DNA of 62,133 bases, from the NCBI GenBank assembly GCA_963751245.1, contig CAVVTR010000017.1, positions 1 through 62,133 of the forward strand. The letters run 5' to 3'. The notes below the pieces were generated by a model. That model ran no database searches, was not told the origin of the DNA, and saw only the letters and a program-made list of their open reading frames with translations. This DNA comes from CAVVTR01 sp963751245 (GTDB lineage: Bacteria; Acidobacteriota; Thermoanaerobaculia; Thermoanaerobaculales; Thermoanaerobaculaceae). Below are positions 1-8,225 of this stretch, in pieces. The translations under genes were made by a program, and so were the position numbers. The first letter of the stretch is position 1; each line of letters starts with the position of its first letter.

Positions 1-375
1 AGCCCATCACCGTGCCCGATAAAGAACTTTTTACCATCAAGTATAATTTCAGCCGGGTCATCGTACATAACTGCGCCTATCTCATCACTGAAGAAATTTC
101 TGTGCATAAAATCATGGTTCCCTATCCAGGTAGTGAACCTTTATTCCGCTTTCAGTTATATCCTGAAGAGCAGTAAGCGTTCTAAAAAATCCTTTTTGAT
201 AAACTCTTTTATATTCGAACCAGTAATCAAAAAGATCGCCAACAATAAAAAGCTCTTTGGCATTTTCCTGTGCAAATTCTAAAAACTTTACAAGAAGTCT
301 TTCTTTTCTCCTTTCAGTTGCATCTGATTGAAGCCCTAAATGTATATCAGAAATAAAAAGATAAGAGTCTTTCAC
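1..375 (-). CDS. lpxH: UDP-2,3-diacylglucosamine hydrolase (LpxH-type), 5' part, frameshifted
   Basis: Calcineurin-like metallophosphoesterase that cleaves UDP-2,3-diacylglucosamine to lipid X in lipid A synthesis at the inner membrane. The start at 375 gives the first metal motif SDIHLG (D10, H12) and the second, GDLFD (D47, D50), spaced as in the family. The frame then stops at 112. Reading one base over from about 126 restores LIGNHDFMHRNFF and later GHGDG, the third and fourth family motifs, so a single extra base (two C on the + strand at 126-127 where one is expected) breaks the gene. The 3' end lies beyond the window start. The GNHDFMHR and GHGDG spellings and the AT-rich codon use suggest Bacteroidota, unlike everything after base 900. 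I treat the indel as a probable sequence error. Confidence 0.82.
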
Positions 376-488
376 TAATAAATTAAAAAGTTATTTAAAA
401 AAAATAGTTCATAAATAACACAAATAAAAGATAATAAGTCTGTCCCTGATTTTTAACGGTACAACTTCCTATCCTCCAGAGCCTTTCA

Positions 489-899
489 TCAATTTTTATC
501 CTGAATAAATGTCCCTAGTATCCAGTCGTGAGGATCAAAGATTACTGCTACAGGCTCTTTCTTAAATTTGAATTCAGAAGTTTGCTCTCTTTTATTAACC
601 TCAAATTTAATGAATTGTGTCGAGTTATCCTCAAATTTTACTTTGGCTTCCAGCAAAAATTTATAAGCATTGAATCCTTTTTGTGTCTGATTGAGGTTTA
701 TTTCAAGTTTGTAGGTATCTCCTTCTTCATCGGTGTCCCATTTGTACGTTGCATTTATAATTCCGGTGCCTTCATATATCCATTGGCGGAAGAAATAATC
801 AAGATCTTTACCCGAAACATTTTCGCATATCTTTTTGAAATCATCGATAGATGCATTTTTATACTTATATGTTTTGAAATAGTTTCTCATGGACTTGAT
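489..899 (-). CDS. M1 family metallopeptidase, C-terminal fragment
   Basis: This is the last roughly 135 residues of a gluzincin (M1) aminopeptidase. The segment RNYFKTYKYKNAS followed by DDF, SGKDLDYFFRQWIYEGTG and a beta-rich tail is the usual end of the alpha-helical plus beta-sandwich part of bacterial M1 enzymes. The HExxH zinc site and GxMEN motif are absent because they lie upstream, in the part cut off at about 899. A Met at 890 could be taken for a start, but family alignment from memory and open frame up to the junction both say it is internal. The gene is AT-rich, on the same strand as the lpxH fragment and 113 bases upstream of it. The 113 bases between them hold nothing I recognise. 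Confidence 0.78.
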   Translation of the reverse strand: MKSMRNYFKTYKYKNASIDDFKKICENVSGKDLDYFFRQWIYEGTGIINATYKWDTDEEGDTYKLEINLNQTQKGFNAYKFLLEAKVKFEDNSTQFIKFEVNKREQTSEFKFKKEPVAVIFDPHDWILGTFIQDKN

Positions 900-906
900 G
901 CGGGCC
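893..906. other. Composition junction, probable chimeric join
   Basis: Left of this point the sequence is AT-rich with Bacteroidota-like genes on the minus strand. Right of it the sequence is extremely GC-rich for the remaining 61 kb. The M1 peptidase frame is cut on the left and a plus-strand membrane-protein frame, open only from 899, is cut on the right. No integrase, tRNA, IS end or direct repeat is visible here to explain a natural insertion boundary. Confidence 0.8.
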
Positions 907-1090
907 GAGGGCCCAGGGCCTCCTGCTGCTGGGGTACGCCCTCTACCTGCTCCAGGCGGCCGTGCTGCACGGCACCAGGTACTTCACCGGCACGGTGAGG
1001 TCGCCGGCCAGGCTGTGGCGCAGCTGCATCGCCACCGCGCTGTTCGCGGGGATGATGGCGTTCTTCTCCGTGTCCGCTTTCACCCTTTGA
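899..1090 (+). CDS. Membrane protein, C-terminal fragment
   Basis: An open frame runs from the junction to a TGA at 1088-1090 and gives about 63 residues. Two strongly hydrophobic stretches (GLLLLGYALYLLQAAVL and IATALFAGMMAFFSVSAF) are separated by a short polar, Arg-rich loop. This is the pattern of two transmembrane helices at the end of an integral membrane protein. The start is lost at the junction. I do not recognise the family. Other frames here give Arg/Pro-rich low-complexity peptides typical of GC-rich shadows, so this is the likeliest coding frame. Its stop lies 45 bases from the end of the oppositely oriented molybdoenzyme gene. Confidence 0.5.
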   Translation, partial: CGPRAQGLLLLGYALYLLQAAVLHGTRYFTGTVRSPARLWRSCIATALFAGMMAFFSVSAFTL

Positions 1091-1135
1091 CAGCGGCGTT
1101 CCGGGGGGGCCTGCACACCGGGTCCGCGCCGGTGC

Positions 1136-2818
1136 TCAGGCGTGGCGGCCAGTGTGTCCGAACGGCCGGCGGGTCAGGAGGCGGGCCGAGCGTTGCGCGA
1201 CCCGCACGGTCCGGGAGAAGATCCCGGTGGCGCCCCCCGGTCCGCTGTCGCGCACCTCCGCGGTCTGCAGGCGCCCGGCGCCGTCGGTGGCCCGCACGGC
1301 GAAGGTGTGGGCGCCCGGTTCCACCCTCGCCGTGAAGCGCCACTGCACCCAGGTGAGGGGGCTGAGCGGCGGGTCGCGGAGCTCGGCCGTCTGCCACCCT
1401 CCGCCGTCCACCTGGACCTCCACCTTGCCGATGCCCCGGTCGCCGGCGTAGGCGATGCCGCCCACCGTGACCTTGCCGTCGGGGGACACCGTCTCTCCCT
1501 CGGGAAGCGGGTCCACCACCGAGGTGGTCAGCACCAGGGCCTCGCGGTCCCAGCCCCGCTTGACCCAGAAGCCGGGCACCGCCTCTTCCGCGAAGTCGAT
1601 GGAGGTGATCCACTTGGGCTGCTTCATGCCGTAGCGGTCGGGGATGTAGACGCGGGCCGGGAAGCCGTGCTCCGCGGGCAGCGCCTTGCCGTCGAGGTCG
1701 TAGACCAGGAGGGTGCGCTCGTCCATGGCGGTCTCGAGGGCCATGCTCTCGTGGAAGCCGTCGGCGCACTTCATGTTGAGCGCCTTCGCGCCCGCCTTCG
1801 GCCCGGCCAGGGCGACGATCTCACTGAACGGTACGCCCGTGACGAACCCGGTGGAGATGAGGTCGCCGCCGACCGGGTTGGAGATGCACGACAGCGTGAC
1901 CGCCTGGGTGATGGCCGGCATGGCGCGGAGGTCGGCGAGGGACACCGTGCGCGGACGGTCGACGAGTCCGGAGAGCTCGAGCCGCCAGGTCGTGCCGTCG
2001 ACGGCCGGCGGTGCAGAGTCGATGTCCACGCGGTAGAAGCTCGCCGTGGGCGTGACCTCCGGCCGCGTCCCCGGCGCCGTGGGGAAGCGGGCCGCGAGGG
2101 CGGCCCGGGAGGGCGAGGCGGCCGGGCCCGAGGTGGGCGGCATCGGGACCGTCTCTCCCGGCGCGGCCGTCGCGGCGCCGGCGGGCGCCGTCGTACCGGC
2201 GAAGAGCCGCCGGAGGGTCCCGGAGGCGAGCACGGCCGCCCCGGCCGCCGCACCGGCCAGGCCGGTCCAGTAGAGGAACCGCCGGCGCGACGGAGGCGCC
2301 TCGCCGGGATCCGCGGCGTCGCGGGAGGTGGCCGGGGCGAACCACGCGCCCATGAAGCCGCCCCACCCCACGAACACCACGGCCAGCCAGGCCAACGACC
2401 ACATCTTCGGTGCGCCCGAGGTGCGAGCCGCGCCGATGGCGGCGAAGCCGACCCATAGCAGGGCGCCGAGCACGGCGCCGGGCACGGCGGCCGGCGCAGT
2501 GCGCCGCCGGCCCCACAGCGCCACGAGGATGCCCAGCACGGCGCCCAGGGCGACGAACTGCGCCACCGCGAGGACGTGCTCCACGCCCTTCGCCGCGGCC
2601 GCCGTCGGGCCCAGGTGGAGCGCGCCGACGATCCGGATGGCGGCGCTCACCGTGGCGTCGAGGATGAACCCGGGCAGCACCCGGGCCTCCCAGTCGAAGA
2701 GCACGAAGGGCGGAAAGGGGAGCGCACCCCACGCCGCGCCCAGGGAGGTGACGACGGTGACCCAGAGGCCGCCCACGGCCCCGGCGACGGCGCCCTCGAA
2801 GATGCCCCACGTCCTCAT
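1136..2818 (-). CDS. Membrane-anchored molybdopterin oxidoreductase (sulfite oxidase fold)
   Basis: 560 residues. The first about 160 residues form four hydrophobic helices. A twin-arginine-like segment (SRRRFLYW, about 177-184) and another hydrophobic helix follow, then a Pro/Ala linker and a sulfite-oxidase-type Mo-pterin domain from about 255. The Mo-ligand cysteine is probably C311 in TLSCISNPVGG, and PRVYIPDRYGMKQPKW is the conserved cofactor-domain stretch. The C-terminal about 100 residues look like the Ig-like dimerisation domain. The family includes sulfite oxidases, YedY-like reductases and nitrate reductases, so the substrate cannot be named. The start at 2818 is preferred over an upstream ATG (2863) because GGAGGG lies 8 bases before it. 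The domain probably works on the periplasmic side. It stands alone and is divergent from the DUF2239 gene. Confidence 0.85.
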   Translation of the reverse strand: MRTWGIFEGAVAGAVGGLWVTVVTSLGAAWGALPFPPFVLFDWEARVLPGFILDATVSAAIRIVGALHLGPTAAAAKGVEHVLAVAQFVALGAVLGILVALWGRRRTAPAAVPGAVLGALLWVGFAAIGAARTSGAPKMWSLAWLAVVFVGWGGFMGAWFAPATSRDAADPGEAPPSRRRFLYWTGLAGAAAGAAVLASGTLRRLFAGTTAPAGAATAAPGETVPMPPTSGPAASPSRAALAARFPTAPGTRPEVTPTASFYRVDIDSAPPAVDGTTWRLELSGLVDRPRTVSLADLRAMPAITQAVTLSCISNPVGGDLISTGFVTGVPFSEIVALAGPKAGAKALNMKCADGFHESMALETAMDERTLLVYDLDGKALPAEHGFPARVYIPDRYGMKQPKWITSIDFAEEAVPGFWVKRGWDREALVLTTSVVDPLPEGETVSPDGKVTVGGIAYAGDRGIGKVEVQVDGGGWQTAELRDPPLSPLTWVQWRFTARVEPGAHTFAVRATDGAGRLQTAEVRDSGPGGATGIFSRTVRVAQRSARLLTRRPFGHTGRHA

Positions 2819-2945
2819 GGCAGTCGCCCTCCTCTCGTGGCGCGACCCGCCGCCGGGCGCCACCCCCGGTCCGCCTGTGCCTCGTGATGGTCCGCGTTTC
2901 AGTGTAGTCCGGAATCCGCCCCGCGGTGTCCGTCTCCCCCAGGGG

Positions 2946-2974
2946 TTGACCGGCTCATTTTACCCGGGTAATAT
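2946..2974 (+). promoter_or_regulatory. Sigma70-type promoter with overlapping palindromic operator
   Basis: TTGACC (2946-2951) and TAATAT (2969-2974) are separated by exactly 17 bases and lie about 40 bases upstream of the DUF2239 start codon. The perfect 12-base palindrome TTACCCGGGTAA (2960-2971) covers the end of the spacer and the front of the -10 box, where a repressor would block polymerase. The boxes stand out in otherwise GC-saturated DNA. The regulator is unknown and no regulator gene lies next door. Confidence 0.65.
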
Positions 2975-2986
2975 CTGCGCCTCGGG

Positions 2987-3002
2987 CCTCCGGGCCCGGA
3001 GG
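2987..3002 (+). promoter_or_regulatory. Perfect palindrome masking the DUF2239 ribosome binding site
   Basis: CCTCCGGGCCCGGAGG is a perfect 16-base inverted repeat. Its right arm supplies the GGAGG of the Shine-Dalgarno sequence (2998-3005) for the start at 3013. In RNA it would form a 6-bp GC stem with a GGCC tetraloop and hide the site. Chance occurrence is possible in such GC-rich DNA. Confidence 0.35.
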
Positions 3003-3012
3003 GAGACCACGG

Positions 3013-3609
3013 ATGGACGACGGACGGACGTACACGGCGTTCGCGGGCGACACGCTCATCGCCTCGGGGGAGATCGGCACGGTGCTGCTGAGGACCAGGG
3101 AGCGGATGGACCTCGCTGACGCGGCGCCGATCCTCGTCTTCGAGGACCGCACCGGCACCCAGGTCGACTTCGACCTCCGCGGCACACCGGAGGCGATCGT
3201 GGGGCGGCTCGCCTCGCACCCGCACTTCGCCGCCCGCGGAGAGACCTCCGTCTCCCGGAGCGGACCCGGCCGGCCCCGCCTCGGCGTCGTGTCCCGCGAG
3301 GTCACCCTGCTGCCCCGCCACTGGGAGTGGCTGGAGCTGCAACCCCAGGGGATTTCCGCGGCGCTGCGCCGCCTGGTGGACGAGGCCCGCAAGCGCGAGC
3401 CGGGAACGGAGCGCGTGCGCGCCGCGCGGGAGGCCGCCGGCCGCTTCATGACCGCCATGGCCGGCAACCTGCCCGGCTTCGAGGAGGCGTCCCGGGCGCT
3501 GTACGCGGGGGACCGCGGGCGTCTCGCCGAGTGCGTCCGCGAGTGGCCGCCCGACGTGCGCGGCTACCTGGAGCGCCTGCTCGACCGGGCGGAGGCTCCC
3601 GGGGCCTGA
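3013..3609 (+). CDS. DUF2239 family protein
   Basis: 198 residues matching the DUF2239 family over its whole usual length. It has the N-terminal YTAFAGDTLIASGE strand region, the middle FEDRTGTQVDFDLRG, then the family signature RPRLGVVSREVTLLPRHWEWL and the following ALRRLVDEARK helix. No catalytic residues or signal peptide are evident, so a small soluble cytoplasmic protein is expected and its function is unknown. The start at 3013 follows GGAGGGAG with 7 bases between. It is transcribed alone from the promoter at 2946-2974 and converges on the symporter gene. The operator-like palindrome suggests it is tightly controlled. Confidence 0.88.
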   Translation: MDDGRTYTAFAGDTLIASGEIGTVLLRTRERMDLADAAPILVFEDRTGTQVDFDLRGTPEAIVGRLASHPHFAARGETSVSRSGPGRPRLGVVSREVTLLPRHWEWLELQPQGISAALRRLVDEARKREPGTERVRAAREAAGRFMTAMAGNLPGFEEASRALYAGDRGRLAECVREWPPDVRGYLERLLDRAEAPGA

Positions 3610-3637
3610 CCGCCCCGCGCCGCGCCCCGCGGCGCCC

Positions 3638-5338
3638 TCACGCCGTCGCGGGGCGCCGCCACGCCGGCCGGAGCCGGTCGAGGGCCAGGGCCAGCGCCAC
3701 CACGCCGAGGCAGCCCAGCGCGTTGTACCAGAGGAACGAGATTCCGGTGAGCAGGAAGCAGGCGATGACCCCGGCCTCCGCCCCCAGCGCCGCGATGAAC
3801 GCGGCGGTGCCGGAGACGCGGAACAGGAAGGCGAGCAGGAAGATCCCCAGGATCGTCCCGTAGAACAGCGAGCCCAGGATGTTGACGGCCTCGATGAGGG
3901 AGCCGAGGCGGGCCGCGTACTGGGCGAACGCCACGGCGAACACCCCCCAGAACACGGTGGCCGCCTTGCCGGCCAGCACGTAGTGCCGCTCGCTGGCCCC
4001 GGGGCGCACCAGCCGCCGGTAGACGTCCACCACGGTCGTGGAGGCGAGGGCGTTGAGCTCCGCCGCCGTGGACGACATGGACGCCGCGAACACCGCCGCC
4101 AGCACCAGCCCCACCAGCCCCGCGGGCAGGTTGTGGAGGACGAAGCCCAGGAACACGTAGTTGGTGTCGGAGGGGTTGGCCGCGGGGTCGGCCTCGCGGA
4201 TGACGTCCACCGCGCGGGCGCGGACCGCGTCCGCCGCGCCGGCCGCGGCGCGGTACGCTCCGGTCGCCTCGCGCACCGCGGCGTCGTCCCCGGTCCTCAG
4301 CGCCGCCACCAGGCCGAGGGCACGGCCGGCGCGGGCCTCCGAAGCCTCCCGGTAACGGGCCTCCAGGGCCGCGAACGCCGCCCCGTGGGAGGAGGCGAGG
4401 GTGTGCTCCCGGGCCACGGGGTCGAAGAACACCGGCGGCGGCGTGAACTGGTAGAAGGCGAACACCGTGGCGCCGAGGAGCAGGATGGCGAACTGCATCG
4501 GCACCTTGACCACGCCGTTGGCGAGCAGCGCCAGGCGGCTGTGGGCCACGGAGCGGCCGGTGAGGTAGCGCTGCACCTGGGACTGGTCGGTGCCGAAGTA
4601 CGACAGCTGCAGGAAGAACCCGCCCAGCAGCCCCGACCACAGGGTATAGCGGTCGTCGAGGCTCACCGAGGGGTCGATGGCCTTGAGCTTGCCCGCCTTG
4701 CCGGCCACGCGCAGGGCGTCGAGGAAGCCGACCCCGTCGGGGAGGGCGTGGAGGAGCACGACGAAGGCGGCGATCATGCCGGTGAGGATGATGACCATCT
4801 GCTGGGTCTGCGTGCGGCCCACCGCCCGCGTGCCCCCGAGGGTCGTGTAGACGATCACCAGCCCGCCGATGAGCAGGTTGGTCAGCCCCAGGTCCCAGCC
4901 GAGGGAGACCGAGAGGATGAGCGCGGGGGCGAAGATCGTCAGCCCCGCGGCCAGCCCGCGCTGGACGAGGAAGAGGAACGCCGCGAGCGAGCGGGTCTTG
5001 AGGTCGTGGCGACGCTCCAGGAACTCGTACGCCGTGAAGACGTCGAGCCGGTGGTACAGCGGCACCGCCGTGACCGACAGCACGATCATGGCCAGCGGCA
5101 GTCCGAGGTAGAACTGCACGAAGCGCATGCCGTCGGTGTACGCCTGCCCCGGCGTGGACAGGAACGTGATGGCCGAGGCCTGCGTCGCCATCATGGACAG
5201 CAGCACCGCGCCCCACCGCATCTCGCGGCCGGCCAGGATGTAGTCGCGGGTGTCCTTCGACCGGCCGCCCTTCCACACTCCGTAAACGACGATGAACGCC
5301 AGCGAGGCGCCGAGGACCGCCCAGTCCAGGGGCCTCAC
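3638..5338 (-). CDS. Sodium:solute symporter (SSS family)
   Basis: 566-residue integral membrane protein of the SSS/SLC5 family, with about 13 hydrophobic helices of the LeuT-type fold. Visible family features are GREMRWGAVLLSMMATQASAITFLSTPG near the N-terminus and the downstream YFGTDQSQVQRYL. An unusual soluble insertion of about 85 Ala/Arg/Glu-rich residues (roughly 300-385) sits in a loop between helices. I chose the GTG at 5338 because it overlaps the stop of the preceding small gene (GTGA) and begins VRPLDWAVLG, right at the first helix. The ATG at 5419 would add a basic, unhelical leader. It is the last gene of a PIG-L, small membrane protein, symporter operon, so it probably imports a deacetylated sugar or glycoside product. 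Confidence 0.88.
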   Translation of the reverse strand: MRPLDWAVLGASLAFIVVYGVWKGGRSKDTRDYILAGREMRWGAVLLSMMATQASAITFLSTPGQAYTDGMRFVQFYLGLPLAMIVLSVTAVPLYHRLDVFTAYEFLERRHDLKTRSLAAFLFLVQRGLAAGLTIFAPALILSVSLGWDLGLTNLLIGGLVIVYTTLGGTRAVGRTQTQQMVIILTGMIAAFVVLLHALPDGVGFLDALRVAGKAGKLKAIDPSVSLDDRYTLWSGLLGGFFLQLSYFGTDQSQVQRYLTGRSVAHSRLALLANGVVKVPMQFAILLLGATVFAFYQFTPPPVFFDPVAREHTLASSHGAAFAALEARYREASEARAGRALGLVAALRTGDDAAVREATGAYRAAAGAADAVRARAVDVIREADPAANPSDTNYVFLGFVLHNLPAGLVGLVLAAVFAASMSSTAAELNALASTTVVDVYRRLVRPGASERHYVLAGKAATVFWGVFAVAFAQYAARLGSLIEAVNILGSLFYGTILGIFLLAFLFRVSGTAAFIAALGAEAGVIACFLLTGISFLWYNALGCLGVVALALALDRLRPAWRRPATA

Positions 5339-5481
5339 GAGAACGCCCGGGTGAACGCCCAGAACAGGGCGATCATCACGGCGAGGTTGGCCGCCACGAC
5401 GAGGTAGAGGCGCCACCACTTCCCGAGCACCGGCGGAGCCTCGCGGCCGGCCTCGGACCAGAGCGGCCGCTTCTCAGTCAC
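5335..5481 (-). CDS. Small single-span membrane protein, translationally coupled to the symporter
   Basis: 48 residues from a GTG at 5481, which overlaps the stop of the PIG-L gene, to a TGA at 5335 that overlaps the GTG of the symporter. The N-terminal half is polar (TEKRPLWSEAGREAPPVLGK). The C-terminal half is one hydrophobic helix (WWRLYLVVAANLAVMIALFW). Tight 4-8 base overlaps on both sides are strong evidence for a real gene in an operon. Small one-helix partners occur with several SSS transporters, but I do not recognise this as a named family. The likely role is a symporter accessory subunit or assembly factor (inference). Confidence 0.7.
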   Translation of the reverse strand: MTEKRPLWSEAGREAPPVLGKWWRLYLVVAANLAVMIALFWAFTRAFS

Positions 5482-7978
5482 GCCCCTCGCCGCCGGCCAG
5501 CAGGTTCGCGAACAGCCTGTAGGCGCCGGGCACCCCGGCGGGGAGCTGGCGGAAGAAGCTCAGCCCGGTGTACACGTACGCCCCCTTGCCGTAGCGGGTG
5601 AACAGCAGCGCGCCGTCGAGGGGCTTCTCGCCGGGGTCGGCCATGGCCAGCACCGCCTGGTAGCGGGGGTCCCAGCTGTCCGGGTAGTAGAGGCCGCGCT
5701 CCTGCACCCAGCCGGAGAAGTCGGCCTCGGTGATCCGGTTCGGCGTGGTGAGCAGAGGGCTGTCCGGCGCCAGGAACGTCACCGGCGCGCCCTCCACCGT
5801 GACCCGGTCCCGGGAGAGCTTCAGCGGGTAGGGGCCGAGGCGGTCGGTGACCAGGCCCCGGTTGTTGTTGTACTGCACGACCAGCGTGCCGCCCTGCTCG
5901 ACCCAGGCGAGCAGCCGCGGCATGTCGCGGGCCAGCGCCGGCCTGGTGTTGAAGGCGCGCACCCCGGTGACCACGGCGTCGAACCCCGAGAAGTCGCCGC
6001 CGTCCAGGTCGTCGTCGGAGAGCAGGGTGACCCGGTAGCCGAGCTGGCGCAGCGCCTCGGGCACCTCGTCGCCGGGGCCCATGACGTAGCCGATGCGGCG
6101 GCCGTCCACGGCGACGTCGGTGCGCACCAGCTTCGCCTCCGCCGGCGGCAGCAGCAGCTGCACGGGGATGTGCGGGTGGTCGATGCGCACCAGGCTGCGG
6201 GAGATCTCGCGCCCGCCGTCGTCCACCACCACGCGCAGCGTGCCGGTGCCCTCGGTTCGCGGCGGCGTCACCGCGAACCGGACGGCGAGCTCGCGCCCCC
6301 GTCCGCCGAGGCGGAACGGGACCGACTCGGGCGACGACGACCACCCTTCGGGCAGCTCCAGCCGCACGGTCCCGGCGGCGTCCTCCCCGCCGCAGCGCAG
6401 CACCACCCGGACCGTGCGCGGGTCGGTGCCGGGGAACAGCTCCACCGCCTCGTCCAGGTTGGCCGTCACCCGCGGCACCACGTCCAGCGGGTGGCTGCGC
6501 TCCCCCTCCACCGGGTCGGTCCACCGGTAGACCACCGGCACGCGGTAGTCGAGCGTCGTGCCGTCCAGGTCCACGGTGAACGTCACGTGGGCCGGGGGCG
6601 GCGTCTCCGGGTGCAGGAGCTCCCGCGGGTCGGAGACGGCGTACGTGCCTCCCTCGGGGGCCTGTTCGAGCCAGTACGGCTGGGTGTACGGCGCGTCGGC
6701 GGGGACCGCCGCGTGGAGCTCGCGGAGGAGGGGCTGGTTGTCTGCCAGCACGGCGCCCACGTTCTCCGCCGCGGCTCCGAACGGCGGCTCGACGCGCTCG
6801 AGGGTGACGGGCAGGGACGACCGGCACAGCGCCGTCGCGGTCACGGCGATTTCCTCGCCGGGCACCACGCCCCCCTCGGGCGCGGTGGCGTCCAGCCACA
6901 CCCCGGCGCAGGCGGCCACCACCTCGGCCGCGGCGCGTCGCTTGAGCGCGACCCAGGGATCGTCCGGCAGCGCGTCCATGGCCTTGATCGCCTCGAGCAG
7001 CACGGGCACCACGCCCTCGGGGCGGGCCGGGTCGTAGCGGCGCGACGCCTCGGCGAGAAGCTCGCCTACGCGCACGCCCCCGGGGATGCGGTTCCACGTC
7101 GTGTCGATGCCCGCCATGGGGTCGCCCGAGACGGGAGCGCCGTCGAGCAGCTCAAGCGTCTCCAGGGAGGTGCCGCGGCGCTCCGGGGCGCCGAACCCCT
7201 GGCTCTTGTGCATGCTCCGGCTGCGCCCGGCGATCTCGGTGTAGGCCTCGCCGAGCAGGGGGTTGTAGGCGCCCACGTCCACGGTCGCCGAGCCCTTGAC
7301 GCCGGGCACCTTCGGGCTCGGCCGCCCGCCCCAGCGCCACGCGTTCCAGAACAGCCGCTTCGCCTGCCACGGCTTCACCCACTTCAGCTGCTCGGGGAAG
7401 CGGCGGGGGTCGGCCGCCGCCGTGAACGCCTCCTTCGCCAGGATCGCCGAGGCCGTGTGGTGGCCGTGGCCCCCGGCGCCGGTACCGGGGAAGCGCATGA
7501 CGATGATGTCGGGACGGAACGACCGGATCACCCACACCACGTCCGCCAGCACCTTGTCGTGGCCCCAGATCGCGAGGGTCTCCTCCGGGGACTTCGAGTA
7601 GCCGAAGTCGATCGCGCGGGTGAAGAACTGCTCGGCGCCGTCGATCCGCCGCGCCGCCAGCAGCTCCTCGGTGCGCAGCACCCCCATGGCCGGGCCCTGC
7701 TCGGTGCCGATGAGGTTCTGGCCGCCGGCGCCCCGCGTGAGCGACAGGTACGCGGTGCGGTACAGCCGCCCGTCGGCGAAGGTGGCGAGCATCGCGGTGT
7801 TCTCGTCGTCCGGGTGGGCGCCGATGTACAGCACGCTCCCCAGCACGCCGAGCTTGCGCAGCGCCAGCTCCCGGCGCGCGCCGTCCAGGGGCTCCCCGGC
7901 CGCCGCGGCCAGGGGCGATCCGATGAGCAGCGCCGACACGATGGCGACGACCGCGGACGTCCTGCCTTCCGATCTCAT
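5474..7978 (-). CDS. Secreted PIG-L family deacetylase with C-terminal amidotransferase-like domain
   Basis: 834 residues. A signal peptide (about 1-27, ending AAAAGEP) is followed by a PIG-L/LmbE N-acetylglucosamine deacetylase domain with the zinc motif AHPDDEN (H55, D57, D58) and the distal GGHGHHT (H171, H173, H174). A long beta-rich middle region follows, then a C-terminal domain from about 640 with GFDAVVTGVRAFNTR and GGTLVVQYNN, resembling the non-catalytic glutamine-amidotransferase fold (trehalose-utilisation/DUF4350-like). It probably removes acetyl groups from GlcNAc-containing sugars outside the cytoplasm. The start at 7978 has GGAGCGAGG upstream and begins a clean signal peptide. 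It is the first gene of an operon whose next two products are a small membrane protein and an SSS symporter. Confidence 0.87.
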   Translation of the reverse strand: MRSEGRTSAVVAIVSALLIGSPLAAAAGEPLDGARRELALRKLGVLGSVLYIGAHPDDENTAMLATFADGRLYRTAYLSLTRGAGGQNLIGTEQGPAMGVLRTEELLAARRIDGAEQFFTRAIDFGYSKSPEETLAIWGHDKVLADVVWVIRSFRPDIIVMRFPGTGAGGHGHHTASAILAKEAFTAAADPRRFPEQLKWVKPWQAKRLFWNAWRWGGRPSPKVPGVKGSATVDVGAYNPLLGEAYTEIAGRSRSMHKSQGFGAPERRGTSLETLELLDGAPVSGDPMAGIDTTWNRIPGGVRVGELLAEASRRYDPARPEGVVPVLLEAIKAMDALPDDPWVALKRRAAAEVVAACAGVWLDATAPEGGVVPGEEIAVTATALCRSSLPVTLERVEPPFGAAAENVGAVLADNQPLLRELHAAVPADAPYTQPYWLEQAPEGGTYAVSDPRELLHPETPPPAHVTFTVDLDGTTLDYRVPVVYRWTDPVEGERSHPLDVVPRVTANLDEAVELFPGTDPRTVRVVLRCGGEDAAGTVRLELPEGWSSSPESVPFRLGGRGRELAVRFAVTPPRTEGTGTLRVVVDDGGREISRSLVRIDHPHIPVQLLLPPAEAKLVRTDVAVDGRRIGYVMGPGDEVPEALRQLGYRVTLLSDDDLDGGDFSGFDAVVTGVRAFNTRPALARDMPRLLAWVEQGGTLVVQYNNNRGLVTDRLGPYPLKLSRDRVTVEGAPVTFLAPDSPLLTTPNRITEADFSGWVQERGLYYPDSWDPRYQAVLAMADPGEKPLDGALLFTRYGKGAYVYTGLSFFRQLPAGVPGAYRLFANLLAGGEGRD

Positions 7979-8225
7979 GAGCACCTCGCTCCGGATTCTC
8001 TCACCTCGCGCAACCCCGGGCGCGGGACACACGCGTTCCCCACCCCCGTTCTCCGCCAATGCCGCCCCCGCCCGCCCCATTCCCTTCGACGTGGGCCGGC
8101 GGGGGTAGACTGCGGCGGTGAACGATCCCGGCCGCCGCGCGCTCCGCCGGCGGCCGCACAAAGGCGGAAGTTCGCGGGGGGCGTGCGCCACCACGCCCGC
8201 CGCACGGCTCTGAGGAGGTGCATCG

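Noticed and set aside
3983..5407. Plus-strand open frame of about 470 codons opposite the symporter
   Set aside because: His/Arg/Gln-rich shadow without any recognisable fold. The symporter on the other strand has clear family motifs and helices.
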